A DNA stretch of 64,000 bases, taken from the NCBI GenBank assembly GCA_029167225.1, contig JARFNK010000007.1:124001-188000 (forward strand), given 5' to 3'. Within the stretch, counting starts at the first letter, position 1. Each line of letters opens with the position of its first letter. Source of the stretch: Sphingobium arseniciresistens (GTDB lineage: Bacteria > Pseudomonadota > Alphaproteobacteria > Sphingomonadales > Sphingomonadaceae). The notes beneath the pieces are model-generated. The model did no database searches. It saw only the letters and a program-made list of their open reading frames with translations, and was not told the origin of the DNA. This document shows positions 1 through 7,965 of this stretch, in pieces. Both the position numbers and the translations under genes were made by a program.

Positions 1-69
1 AAGCGTGGATTGCGCGGCGCTCGCCAGCGAAATGCCGGTCGGCTCGTGATGATGGTGGTGCTGGCCCAT
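1..69 (-). CDS. Start of an unidentified protein with a His-rich N-terminus (runs off the window)
   Basis: Reading from a CAT at 67-69 leftwards gives an open frame to the window edge that begins MGQHHHHHEPTGIS. Only 23 residues are visible. A short His run right after the start is seen in some metal-efflux proteins such as cation diffusion facilitators, but also in unrelated proteins, so no function is assigned. It lies on the same strand as the symporter gene that ends at 141, with 71 bases between them. No strong ribosome binding site is visible. It is called a gene only because the frame is open and the region has no better reading. Confidence 0.35.
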   Translation of the reverse strand, partial: MGQHHHHHEPTGISLASAAQSTL

Positions 70-95
70 CCGCTCTATTTATGCCTGACGAGGGG

Positions 96-116
96 GCGCG
101 GCAAGGGGCGCCGCGC
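96..116 (-). terminator. GC-rich hairpin after the symporter gene
   Basis: GCGCGGC (96-102) and GCCGCGC (110-116) form a perfect 7-bp stem with a 7-base loop, 25 bases past the symporter stop. There is no run of T on the reverse strand after it, so it is at best a weak or Rho-assisted stop. Confidence 0.3.
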
Positions 117-140
117 GCTTCCTCTCGCTTGTCTGCTGTA

Positions 141-1481
141 TCAGACCGTCGCGAGTTCCGGCGAGGCGGCATCGTCCTCCACGACCTTGCCGGCATAGAC
201 CGCTTCGTCCAGCAGCCCCTCGCGCTTGGCCACGATGGTCGCGACCAGCGCCTGCCCGGCGACGTTGACGCCGGTGCGGCCCATGTCGAGGATCGGGTCG
301 ATGGCGAGCAGCAGCCCCGCGCCCTCCAGCGGCAGGCCGAGGGTGGAGAGGGTCAGCGTCAGCATCACCGTTGCGCCGGTCAGGCCCGCCGTCGCCGCCG
401 ATCCGATCACCGAAACAAAGGCGATCAGGGCATAATCGGCCGGGCCAAGGTGCAGGCCGAAGAAGCCCGCGACGAAGATCGCCGAGATGGCGGGGTAAAT
501 GGAGGCGCAGCCGTCCATCTTGGTCGTCGAGGCCAGGGGAATCGCGAAGGAGGAATAGGCGCGGGCGACGCCGAGCCGGCTTTCCGTTACCCATTCGGTG
601 ACGGGAAGGGTGCCGACCGACGAGCGCGAGACGAAGCCGAGCTGGATCGCCGGCCATGCCGCGGCGAAGAAGCGCAGCGGGTTGAGACCGTTCAGCATGA
701 GCAGCACAGGGTAGACGCCCAGCAGAACGATCGCCAGGCCGATATAAATTGCCGCCGCGAACCAGCCGAGCGAGGCAAGCGCGCCCCAGCCATAGGTCGC
801 GACCGCCGATCCGATCAGCGCGGCCGACCCGATCGGCGTCAGGCGGATGATCCAACCCAGGATCGTCCGCACGATCGCCAGGAAGGAAGCGACGAAGGCA
901 AGGAACGGCTCGGCCTTCTCGCCTGCCTTGATCGCGGCCAGGCCGACGGCGATGGAGATGACGAGCAATTGAAGGATGTTGAAGCTCAGCGTCGTGGTGG
1001 CGCCGCTGCCGTCTTCCGCCAATTTGGTACTGCCCGACAGGCCAAGGCTGTTGCCGGGGACGAGCCCTTTGAGGAAATCGAGCCAGCCACCGACCGAATC
1101 GGGGCGCGATCCGGCCAGGGCGGCGGCATTCACGCCAAGGCCGGGCTGGATGATGAGGCCCACCGCCAGGCCTACGACCACGGCAATCAACGCGGTGATC
1201 GCAAACCACAGGATCGTTTGCCCGGCGAGGCGCGCGGCATTGTCCAGCGCGCGAAGGTTGGCGATGCTGGCGACGATCGCGGCAAAGACCAGCGGCGGCA
1301 CGATGGCTTTGAGCAACTGCACGAAGATCGACCCCGTCGTGTTCAACACTACCGTCAGCCCATTGGGTTCGCCCGCCGCGTCCACGCCCAGATGTCGGGC
1401 GAGAAAGCCCAGTGCGAGGCCCGCGACCATGCCGGCCAGCACGAGCAGCCCGAAATTGCGGTAGGATGTGGTCTTTGCCAT
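141..1481 (-). CDS. Dicarboxylate/amino acid:cation symporter (DAACS family)
   Basis: Inner-membrane secondary transporter of the DctA/GltP family, predicted to import C4-dicarboxylates or acidic amino acids with H+ or Na+. The 446-residue product is hydrophobic throughout, with the family's repeated helices and a reentrant-loop serine/small-residue region (FVSRSSVGTLPVTE near the middle) followed by MDGCASIYPAI and the conserved GRTGVNVAGQ near the C-terminus. The start is set at MAKTTSYRN (ATG complement at 1479-1481) rather than the upstream ATG that would add 11 residues, because the family normally begins close to the first helix. It is divergent from the phenylalanine/tyrosine operon. 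Fumarate is an end product of that pathway, so a dicarboxylate role would fit, but the substrate is not shown by the sequence. Confidence 0.88.
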   Translation of the reverse strand: MAKTTSYRNFGLLVLAGMVAGLALGFLARHLGVDAAGEPNGLTVVLNTTGSIFVQLLKAIVPPLVFAAIVASIANLRALDNAARLAGQTILWFAITALIAVVVGLAVGLIIQPGLGVNAAALAGSRPDSVGGWLDFLKGLVPGNSLGLSGSTKLAEDGSGATTTLSFNILQLLVISIAVGLAAIKAGEKAEPFLAFVASFLAIVRTILGWIIRLTPIGSAALIGSAVATYGWGALASLGWFAAAIYIGLAIVLLGVYPVLLMLNGLNPLRFFAAAWPAIQLGFVSRSSVGTLPVTEWVTESRLGVARAYSSFAIPLASTTKMDGCASIYPAISAIFVAGFFGLHLGPADYALIAFVSVIGSAATAGLTGATVMLTLTLSTLGLPLEGAGLLLAIDPILDMGRTGVNVAGQALVATIVAKREGLLDEAVYAGKVVEDDAASPELATV

Positions 1482-1891
1482 GCGCGAACCCTTTATGCGT
1501 GGCCCTGCTCCCAAGGGGATCGGCCTGTGCTTTCCATATTGGTGGCGATCACGCGCATGTCGCCCAAGCTTTTCTAGCCGGTAGCAAAGCGCGCATTGCG
1601 GTGAAGGGTGGCTCGCTGTCGAGTACGACCCGTGGACGTGACGGTTGTTCCAGCCGGATATTCCGGCGCCGCCGACAGCATTTCCATGGTTAGCCGTGCA
1701 GCCGGAAATGGTCCGTGTCCGGGCCTATTCTATGATAAAGACCCGCCGGTCGGCAAGGCTCCGGCACCGTGCGAAGGTCAGTGAAATCATTATCCATTTC
1801 TTGAACGAAATTGGGAAAAATTATCTCGCCCATGCGTTGATGGTTCCAAGTTGGAAATGCTTTTCGCATTTCTTGGTGCGAAACTGAGTTC
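1482..1891. other. Divergent intergenic region between symporter and phhA
   Basis: The only gap above 300 bases. The symporter-proximal half is GC-rich with no clear signal. The phhA-proximal 120 bases are much more AT-rich and hold three inverted repeats listed separately. Short open frames on both strands here lack ribosome binding sites and family resemblance, so no gene is called. Confidence 0.7.
1783..1872 (+). promoter_or_regulatory. Cluster of three operator-like inverted repeats upstream of phhA
   Basis: Three dyads lie in the 110 bases before phhA: GAAAT-N8-ATTTC at 1783-1800, the perfect TTCCAA-G-TTGGAA at 1844-1856, and GAAATGC-TTTTC-GCATTTC at 1854-1872, the last two overlapping and the last ending 19 bases before the ATG. 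TTGAAC at 1801-1806 with TATCTC at 1822-1827 is a possible but poorly spaced promoter. Position and repetition suggest binding of a dimeric regulator of aromatic amino acid breakdown; the protein is unknown. Confidence 0.5.
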
Positions 1892-2755
1892 ATGGCAGAG
1901 GAATGCATCTTACGGCCTGCAGAGGCCGCCGCGGACTGGACGATCCCGCAGCAGTGGGATCGCTACACCGCGGACGAGCATGCGATGTGGGACCGGCTGT
2001 TCGCACGGCAGGCCGCGATGCTGCCCTCGCGCGTGGTGCCGGAATTTCTGGACGGGCTCGACATCCTGCGCATGACCCGCGCCGGCATTCCCAATTTCGA
2101 GGAACTGTCGCAGCGGCTGATGAAGGCCACCGGCTGGCAGGTCGTCGCCGTGCCGGGGCTGGTGCCGGACAAGGTCTTCTTCGAGCATCTCGCCAATCGC
2201 CGGTTCGTGGCGGGGCGCTTCATCCGCACGCCGGACCAGATCGACTATCTAGAGGAACCGGACGTCTTCCATGATGTCTTCGGCCATGTCCCGCTGCTCG
2301 CGCATCCGGCCTTTGCGGACTATATGCAGGCCTATGGTGAAGGGGGGCTGCGCGCGGCCGGCCTCGACCACCTGTCCTCGCTTGCCCGGCTCTACTGGTA
2401 CACGGTCGAATTCGGGCTGATCCGGCAGGGAGCGGACCTGAAGCTCTATGGCGCAGGGATCGTGTCGTCCCATGGCGAATCGCTCTTCGCGCTGGACGAT
2501 CCCTCGCCCAACCGCCTGGGCTTCGACCTCAAGCGGGTGATGCGGACGCCCTATCGTATCGACGATTATCAGCAGACCTATTTCGTCATCGACAGCTTCG
2601 ACGACCTGCTGCGCCACACGCTGGAGACCGATTTCGCGCCGCTCTATGCCGAACTGGCGAGCGCGCCCGACCTTGAGATCACCGACATCCTGCCGACCGA
2701 CCGGGTCTTTACCCGCGGGACGCAGGCCTATGCACGCAAAAGGGGTAATGCATGA
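1892..2755 (+). CDS. phhA: Phenylalanine 4-monooxygenase
   Basis: Hydroxylates L-phenylalanine to L-tyrosine using O2, non-haem Fe(II) and a tetrahydropterin, the entry step of this operon. The 287-residue length fits the short bacterial form without the regulatory ACT domain. The iron-binding motif HDVFGH is present (His127 and His132) and the third ligand is Glu173 in WYTVEFGLI, giving the family's two-His-one-Glu site. No pterin-4a-carbinolamine dehydratase (phhB) is adjacent, so cofactor recycling must be encoded elsewhere. The stop overlaps the next start (ATGA at 2752-2755), which implies translational coupling. The ribosome binding site before ATG 1892 is weak, while the upstream operator-like repeats suggest the operon is regulated here. 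Confidence 0.93.
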   Translation: MAEECILRPAEAAADWTIPQQWDRYTADEHAMWDRLFARQAAMLPSRVVPEFLDGLDILRMTRAGIPNFEELSQRLMKATGWQVVAVPGLVPDKVFFEHLANRRFVAGRFIRTPDQIDYLEEPDVFHDVFGHVPLLAHPAFADYMQAYGEGGLRAAGLDHLSSLARLYWYTVEFGLIRQGADLKLYGAGIVSSHGESLFALDDPSPNRLGFDLKRVMRTPYRIDDYQQTYFVIDSFDDLLRHTLETDFAPLYAELASAPDLEITDILPTDRVFTRGTQAYARKRGNA

Positions 2756-3978
2756 TTTCGGCCATGGACGATCTGGACCTGATGGAAAGGCCGGCGCTTC
2801 GCCCGGTGCTGTTTTCCGCGCTGGAGCCGCAGCCGGCCGACGGATTGCTGGGCCTGATCGGCCTGTACCGTGCCGATCCCCGCGTGGACAAGATCGACCT
2901 TGGCGTCGGTGTGTTTCGCGACGATCACGGCGCGACGCCGGTGATGCGCGCGGTCAAGGCGGCGGAGGCGCGGCTGCTCGCCACGCAGGACAGCAAATCC
3001 TATCTCGGCCCCGAAGGCGACGAAGTGTTCACGCGCCTTCTTGCCCATCGCGTCTTCGGCACGGCGCGGGCATCGTCGGACCGTCTGACTGGCGTGCAGA
3101 CGGCCGGCGGCACTGGCGCGCTACGTCTGGGCGCCGAGCTGATTGCGCGGGCCAATCCCGATGCGAGCGTATGGATCGGTGCGCCGACATGGCCCAATCA
3201 CGCCCCGACCTTCCGCGCCGCCGGGCTCAATGTCCGCAGCCATCGTTTCTACGATGTGGCGCGCGGCACGGTCGATTTCGACGGCATGATCGCCGATCTC
3301 GCGCAGGCGCGGCCCGGCGACATCCTGCTTGTCCATGGCTGCTGCCACAACCCGACCGGCGCGAGCCTGGATGCCGGGCAATGGGCGATGCTGGCGGAGA
3401 TGGCTGGGGATCGCGGCCTCGTGCCGTTCATCGACCTTGCCTATCAGGGGCTGGGCGACGGGCTGGACGAAGACGCCGCCGCAATCCGGCTGCTGCTCGA
3501 TCGCTGCCCGGAGGCGCTCGTCGCCTATAGCTGCGACAAGAATTTCGGCCTCTATCGCGACCGCGTGGGGGCATTCTGGGTGCAGTCCGCATCACGCGCC
3601 GCCGCGACCGTGACCCATGGCAATATCCTCTCGCTCGCCCGAGTCCTCTGGTCGATGCCACCCGATCATGGCGCGGCGGTCGTGCGCGTCATCCTTGAGG
3701 ATGGAGCGCTGGCGGCGGACTGGCAGGCGGAACTCGCGCAGATGCGCCAGCGCATCAACGGACTGCGCCAGGGGCTGGCGGCGGCCCATCCGGCGCTGGC
3801 CGCCATCGGCGCGCAGCGGGGCATGTTTGCGCTGCTGCCGGTCTCGCCGGATGCGGTGATCGCGATGCGGGAGGCGCATGGCATCTACATGGCCGGCAAT
3901 GGCCGCATCAACATTGCCGGCCTGCGGCATGAAAGCATCCCGGCCTTCGTCGCGGGCATCGCACCGCACCTGCCATGA
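2752..3978 (+). CDS. Aromatic amino acid aminotransferase (class I PLP enzyme)
   Basis: Predicted to transaminate tyrosine (and phenylalanine) to 4-hydroxyphenylpyruvate, with 2-oxoglutarate as acceptor. The 408-residue product is close to aspartate/aromatic aminotransferases of the TyrB/AspC group: the start of the domain reads KIDLGVGVFRDDHG, the substrate/cofactor region HGCCHNPTGAS is present, and the PLP lysine is Lys263 in SCDKNFGLYRDRVG. ATG 2752 overlaps the phhA stop by four bases. Its place between phhA and hpd makes tyrosine the likely in vivo substrate. TyrB would be the usual symbol but the specificity cannot be read from sequence, so it is left blank. Confidence 0.88.
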   Translation: MISAMDDLDLMERPALRPVLFSALEPQPADGLLGLIGLYRADPRVDKIDLGVGVFRDDHGATPVMRAVKAAEARLLATQDSKSYLGPEGDEVFTRLLAHRVFGTARASSDRLTGVQTAGGTGALRLGAELIARANPDASVWIGAPTWPNHAPTFRAAGLNVRSHRFYDVARGTVDFDGMIADLAQARPGDILLVHGCCHNPTGASLDAGQWAMLAEMAGDRGLVPFIDLAYQGLGDGLDEDAAAIRLLLDRCPEALVAYSCDKNFGLYRDRVGAFWVQSASRAAATVTHGNILSLARVLWSMPPDHGAAVVRVILEDGALAADWQAELAQMRQRINGLRQGLAAAHPALAAIGAQRGMFALLPVSPDAVIAMREAHGIYMAGNGRINIAGLRHESIPAFVAGIAPHLP

Positions 3979-4015
3979 GAAAAATCCAAGAATAAAAATC
4001 CGAGGAGCCTGAACC

Positions 4016-5059
4016 ATGACCATTCCCGACATGCAGAACCCGCTGGGTCTCAACGGCTTTGAATTTGTCGAGTTCACCTCGCCCGAGCCGGAGAAGATCG
4101 CGGCTCAGTTCGAGCAACTGGGCTTCGTCGCCTCGCACCGGCACCCGACGAAGAACATCACGCGCTACAAGCAGGGTCGCATCAACCTGATGCTCAACCG
4201 CGATGCCGATGGGCGGGTGGCGGCATTCCGGGGCGAGCATGGCCCCTCGGCCAGCGCCATGGCCTTTCGCGTGGCGGACCCGGAGGCGGCGATGCGCTGG
4301 GCGCTGGAGAATGGCGCCAAGCCCACGGTGGAGGACGACACCGTCATCCAGGGGATCGGCGGCGCCTATCTCTATTTCATGGCGGATGGCGTGGACGCCT
4401 ATGCCGACTGGGCGGAGTTTCCCGGCTGGCGTGAGGCGGAGGCGAAGAACAGTGTCGGCCTCGACCTGCTCGATCACCTGACCCATAATGTCCGGCGCGG
4501 GCAGATGCGGGTGTGGTCGGAATTCTACCGCACGCTCTTCGGCTTCGAGGAACAGAAATTCTTCGACATCAAGGGGCAGGCGACCGGCCTGTTCAGCCAG
4601 GCGATGATCGCGCCGGACCATGCGATCCGCATCCCGCTCAACGAGAGCCAGGACGACCAGAGCCAGATCGAGGAGTTCATCCGCGAATATAATGGCGAGG
4701 GGATCCAGCACCTCGCGCTCACCACCGACAATATCTACGACACGGTGGAAAAGCTGCGCGCGCGCGGTGTGCGCCTGCAGGACACGATCGAGACCTATTA
4801 TGAGCTGGTCGACACGCGGGTGCCCGGCCATGGCGAGGATCTGGCGCGGCTGAAGCAGAACCGCATCCTGATCGACGGCGATGTCGAGCGGGAAGGTATC
4901 TTGCTGCAGATCTTCACCGAGACGATGATCGGGCCTATCTTCTTCGAGATCATCCAGCGCAAGGGCAATGAAGGCTTTGGCAACGGCAACTTCCAGGCGC
5001 TGTATGAATCGATAGAGCTGGACCAGATCCGCAGGGGCGTGGTCACGGTCGAGGATTGA
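4016..5059 (+). CDS. hpd: 4-Hydroxyphenylpyruvate dioxygenase
   Basis: Converts 4-hydroxyphenylpyruvate to homogentisate with O2 and release of CO2, a non-haem Fe(II) enzyme of the vicinal oxygen chelate fold. The 347 residues match bacterial family length. The expected metal ligands are in place: His154 (DHLTHNV), His232 (GIQHLAL) and Glu311 (FFEIIQRKG). C-terminal [18 protein letters not shown] is typical of the family. A good ribosome binding site, GAGGAG at 4002-4007, precedes ATG 4016. It follows the aminotransferase after 37 AT-rich bases and is followed by hmgA. Confidence 0.95.
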   Translation: MTIPDMQNPLGLNGFEFVEFTSPEPEKIAAQFEQLGFVASHRHPTKNITRYKQGRINLMLNRDADGRVAAFRGEHGPSASAMAFRVADPEAAMRWALENGAKPTVEDDTVIQGIGGAYLYFMADGVDAYADWAEFPGWREAEAKNSVGLDLLDHLTHNVRRGQMRVWSEFYRTLFGFEEQKFFDIKGQATGLFSQAMIAPDHAIRIPLNESQDDQSQIEEFIREYNGEGIQHLALTTDNIYDTVEKLRARGVRLQDTIETYYELVDTRVPGHGEDLARLKQNRILIDGDVEREGILLQIFTETMIGPIFFEIIQRKGNEGFGNGNFQALYESIELDQIRRGVVTVED

Positions 5060-5070
5060 GGAGAGGCGGC

Positions 5071-6432
5071 ATGACCATGGCTTCGCATCCGCCGGTGGCC
5101 GACGCGGCGGGCATGCGCGACGCCGCTGCCGAGGCGCGCGTCCAGAGCGGCTTCGGCAATCATTGCGCCAGCGAGGCGGTGCCGGGCGCGCTGCCGGTCG
5201 GCCGCAATTCGCCCCAGCATGTGCCCTTCGGGCTCTATGCCGAGCAGCTGTCGGGCACGGCCTTCACCGCGCCGCGCAGTGAGAACCGGCGGAGCTGGCT
5301 CTACCGCCTGCGGCCCAGCGCGGCGCATCCGCCCTTCACCCGCTATGACGGGGCGCCGCTGCTGCGATCCGCGCCATTTTCGGACGAATCTCTGTCGCCC
5401 AACCGCCTGCGCTGGAACCCGCTGCCCTTGCCGGAGCAACCCGTCGATTTCGTCGACGGCCTCGTCACCATCGGCGGCAATGGCGATGTCGGCAGCGGCC
5501 ATGGCTGCGCCATCCACCTCTATGCCGCCAGCCAGTCGATGGCGGATCGTGCCTTCTTCAATGCCGATGGCGAGATGCTGATCCTGCCGCAGCAGGGGGC
5601 GTTGCGGGTCGTGACGGAGATGGGCGTGCTCACGCTTGCGCCGCTGCAGATGGTTCTCGTCCCCCGCGGCGTCCGCTTCCGGGTGGAACTGGTCGATGGC
5701 CCTGCGCGCGGCTATGTCTGCGAGAACTACGGCGCGCCCTTCCGCCTGCCGGAACTGGGGCCGATCGGCGCCAACGGCCTTGCCAATCCGCGCGATTTCG
5801 AGGCGCCGGTGGCCGCGTTCGAGGATGTCGAGCGGCCGGTGGAGATCGTCCAGAAATTCCAGGGCGCGCTGTGGACGAGCACGCTTGATCACAGTCCCTT
5901 CGATGTCGTCGCCTGGCACGGCAATCTCGCGCCCGTCCGCTATGACCTGACCCGGTTCAACACCATCAACACGGTCAGCTTCGATCATCCCGATCCATCG
6001 ATATTCACGGTGCTGACCTCGCCCGGCGACAGCGCCGGCACCGCGAATATCGACTTCGTGATCTTTCCCCCGCGCTGGATGGTGGCGGAGGACACGTTCC
6101 GCCCGCCATGGTTCCACCGCAATGTGATGAGCGAATATATGGGCCTCATCCACGGCAGCTATGATGCCAAGGTCGGCGGCTTCGTGCCGGGCGGTGGATC
6201 GCTGCACAATGCCATGTCCGCCCATGGCCCCGACCAGGCGAGCCATGCGGCGGCGATCGCGGCCGATCTGGCACCGCAGCGGATCGCCGACACCATGGCC
6301 TTCATGTTCGAGAGCCGCCACGTCATCCGGCCGACCCGCTGGGCGATGGAGACGTCCCTGCTGCAGGGGGATTATGACGCCTGCTGGTCGGGCTTTGCCA
6401 AGGCGCGGCTGCCGGGGGCGGGGGAGGTATGA
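5071..6432 (+). CDS. hmgA: Homogentisate 1,2-dioxygenase
   Basis: Opens the ring of homogentisate to 4-maleylacetoacetate. The 453-residue product carries the family's iron site: HRNVMSE (His and Glu ligands six apart) and the later His in SAHGPD, with the [14 protein letters not shown] and [12 protein letters not shown] signatures between them. The start is placed at ATG 5071 (MTMASHPPV) because a clear GAGGAG sits at 5060-5065; an in-frame TTG at 5056 overlapping the hpd stop is less likely. The gene ends in a four-base ATGA overlap with fahA. Confidence 0.95.
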   Translation: MTMASHPPVADAAGMRDAAAEARVQSGFGNHCASEAVPGALPVGRNSPQHVPFGLYAEQLSGTAFTAPRSENRRSWLYRLRPSAAHPPFTRYDGAPLLRSAPFSDESLSPNRLRWNPLPLPEQPVDFVDGLVTIGGNGDVGSGHGCAIHLYAASQSMADRAFFNADGEMLILPQQGALRVVTEMGVLTLAPLQMVLVPRGVRFRVELVDGPARGYVCENYGAPFRLPELGPIGANGLANPRDFEAPVAAFEDVERPVEIVQKFQGALWTSTLDHSPFDVVAWHGNLAPVRYDLTRFNTINTVSFDHPDPSIFTVLTSPGDSAGTANIDFVIFPPRWMVAEDTFRPPWFHRNVMSEYMGLIHGSYDAKVGGFVPGGGSLHNAMSAHGPDQASHAAAIAADLAPQRIADTMAFMFESRHVIRPTRWAMETSLLQGDYDACWSGFAKARLPGAGEV

Positions 6433-7754
6433 GCGCCATGGCCTATTGGCAGGTGGATCAGACCCACGATCCCGCGCTGACCAGCTGGGTGGAGAGCGCG
6501 CAGGGCCATGCGGACTTCCCGATCCAGAACCTGCCCTATGGCATCTTCTCGCCTCCTGTTGGCGCGCCGCGCGTAGGGGTCGCCATCGGCGACATGATCC
6601 TTGATCTGGCTGTCTGCGCACGCGACGGGCTATTGCCGGGGGCGGCGATCACGGCCTGCATCGGGACGACGCTGAACGCGCTGTTCGCCCTGCCGTTGGA
6701 GCAGCGGCTCGCCCTGCGCCAGCGCCTGAGCACGCTGCTCTCGGCGCCGGGCTTCAGCGCCCGGCTGGCGTCGCATCTCCATCGCGCCGGCGATTGCGCG
6801 ATGTATCTTCCCGCAGCGATCGGCGACTATACGGATTTCTATGTCGGCATTCACCACGCCAACAATGTCGGGCGACAATTCCGCCCGGACAATCCGCTGC
6901 TGCCCAATTATAAATATGTGCCGATCGGCTATCACGGCCGGGCCTCCTCGATCCGCCCCAGCGGCGTTCCGGTGGTGCGGCCCAGCGGCCAGCGCAAGGC
7001 GCCCGATGCCGACGCGCCGACCTTCGGCCCCAGCGGACGGCTGGACTATGAGCTGGAACTGGGCGTGTGGATCGGCCGGGGCAATGCGCTGGGCACGCCC
7101 ATTCCGATCGTGGAGGCTGGAGAGCATATCGCCGGCTTCTGCCTGCTCAACGACTGGTCGGCGCGCGATTTCCAGGCATGGGAATATCAGCCGCTGGGGC
7201 CGTTCCTCGCCAAGAATTTCCATTCCACCATCTCGCCATGGGTGATCACGGCAGAGGCGATGGCGCCGTTCCGCATCGCGCAGCCGCCACGGCCGGAGGG
7301 CGATCCCGCGCCGCTGCCCTATCTCGACGATGCCGACGATCAGGCGCATGGCGCGCTGGGCGTGATGCTGGAGGTGTTCCTGAGTAGCGCCGAAATGCGC
7401 GCGCAGGGGCTGGCGCCGCATCGCCTCTCTTATGGTCCGGCGAGCAACATGTATTGGACGGTGAACCAGATCGTCGCCCATCACGCCTCCAATGGGTGCA
7501 ACCTCAATCCCGGCGACCTGCTGGGCACGGGCACGATCTCCGCGCCCATGGCAGAGGGCTATGGCAGCCTGATGGAGCTTTCCGTCGGCGGCAAGACGCC
7601 GGTCGCGCTCCCCTCCGGCGAGACGCGCGCCTTCCTCGAGGATGGCGATGAAGTGACGTTGCGTGCGACCGCGGCGGCGGAAGGCTATGTCTCGATCGGC
7701 TTTGGCGACTGCCGTGCGATCGTGACCCCTGTCACAGCCCGGTCTCCCGACTGA
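6429..7754 (+). CDS. fahA: Fumarylacetoacetase
   Basis: Last enzyme of the homogentisate route: cleaves fumarylacetoacetate to fumarate and acetoacetate. 441 residues, the usual length of the two-domain eukaryotic-like form. Recognisable signatures are [17 protein letters not shown] (catalytic and metal region), GYHGRASSI, the metal-binding ELELGVWIG and [22 protein letters not shown] 6429 overlaps the hmgA stop. No maleylacetoacetate isomerase (zeta glutathione transferase) gene is next to it; the isomerase step must be supplied from elsewhere. A 5-bp hairpin lies about 70 bases downstream. Confidence 0.94.
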   Translation: MSAMAYWQVDQTHDPALTSWVESAQGHADFPIQNLPYGIFSPPVGAPRVGVAIGDMILDLAVCARDGLLPGAAITACIGTTLNALFALPLEQRLALRQRLSTLLSAPGFSARLASHLHRAGDCAMYLPAAIGDYTDFYVGIHHANNVGRQFRPDNPLLPNYKYVPIGYHGRASSIRPSGVPVVRPSGQRKAPDADAPTFGPSGRLDYELELGVWIGRGNALGTPIPIVEAGEHIAGFCLLNDWSARDFQAWEYQPLGPFLAKNFHSTISPWVITAEAMAPFRIAQPPRPEGDPAPLPYLDDADDQAHGALGVMLEVFLSSAEMRAQGLAPHRLSYGPASNMYWTVNQIVAHHASNGCNLNPGDLLGTGTISAPMAEGYGSLMELSVGGKTPVALPSGETRAFLEDGDEVTLRATAAAEGYVSIGFGDCRAIVTPVTARSPD

Positions 7755-7824
7755 CGTTATCAGCATGAAACGCCCGGACGGTTGACAGCGGGCGCGCGGG
7801 CAGACACCGCCATTTGACCTTGCG

Positions 7825-7838
7825 GGCGGCTGTCCGCC
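7825..7838 (+). terminator. Small GC hairpin after fahA
   Basis: GGCGG (7825-7829), loop CTGT, CCGCC (7834-7838), within the 211-base gap between fahA and the CHAT gene. There is no T tract, so this is only a weak terminator candidate. Nothing else recognisable was seen in this gap apart from the ribosome binding site of the next gene. Confidence 0.2.
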
Positions 7839-7965
7839 GGGTCTAATGTCGCGCTGTTCAGCCAAGGCACCCGGCAGTGGTGCCAGTCGTTGACATGGTC
7901 GCAAGGGGGAATTGCTCGCGCGTTGGTCATCCGGCCGGACGTGCGTTGCTGGTGGGGACCATTTT

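Noticed and set aside
81-1577. Forward frame across the symporter gene
   Set aside because: Extremely polar Arg/Asp/Gly-rich product; the reverse frame is a clear membrane transporter.
1645-1908. Small open frames on both strands upstream of phhA
   Set aside because: No ribosome binding site, no family resemblance, and the region contains operator-like palindromes.
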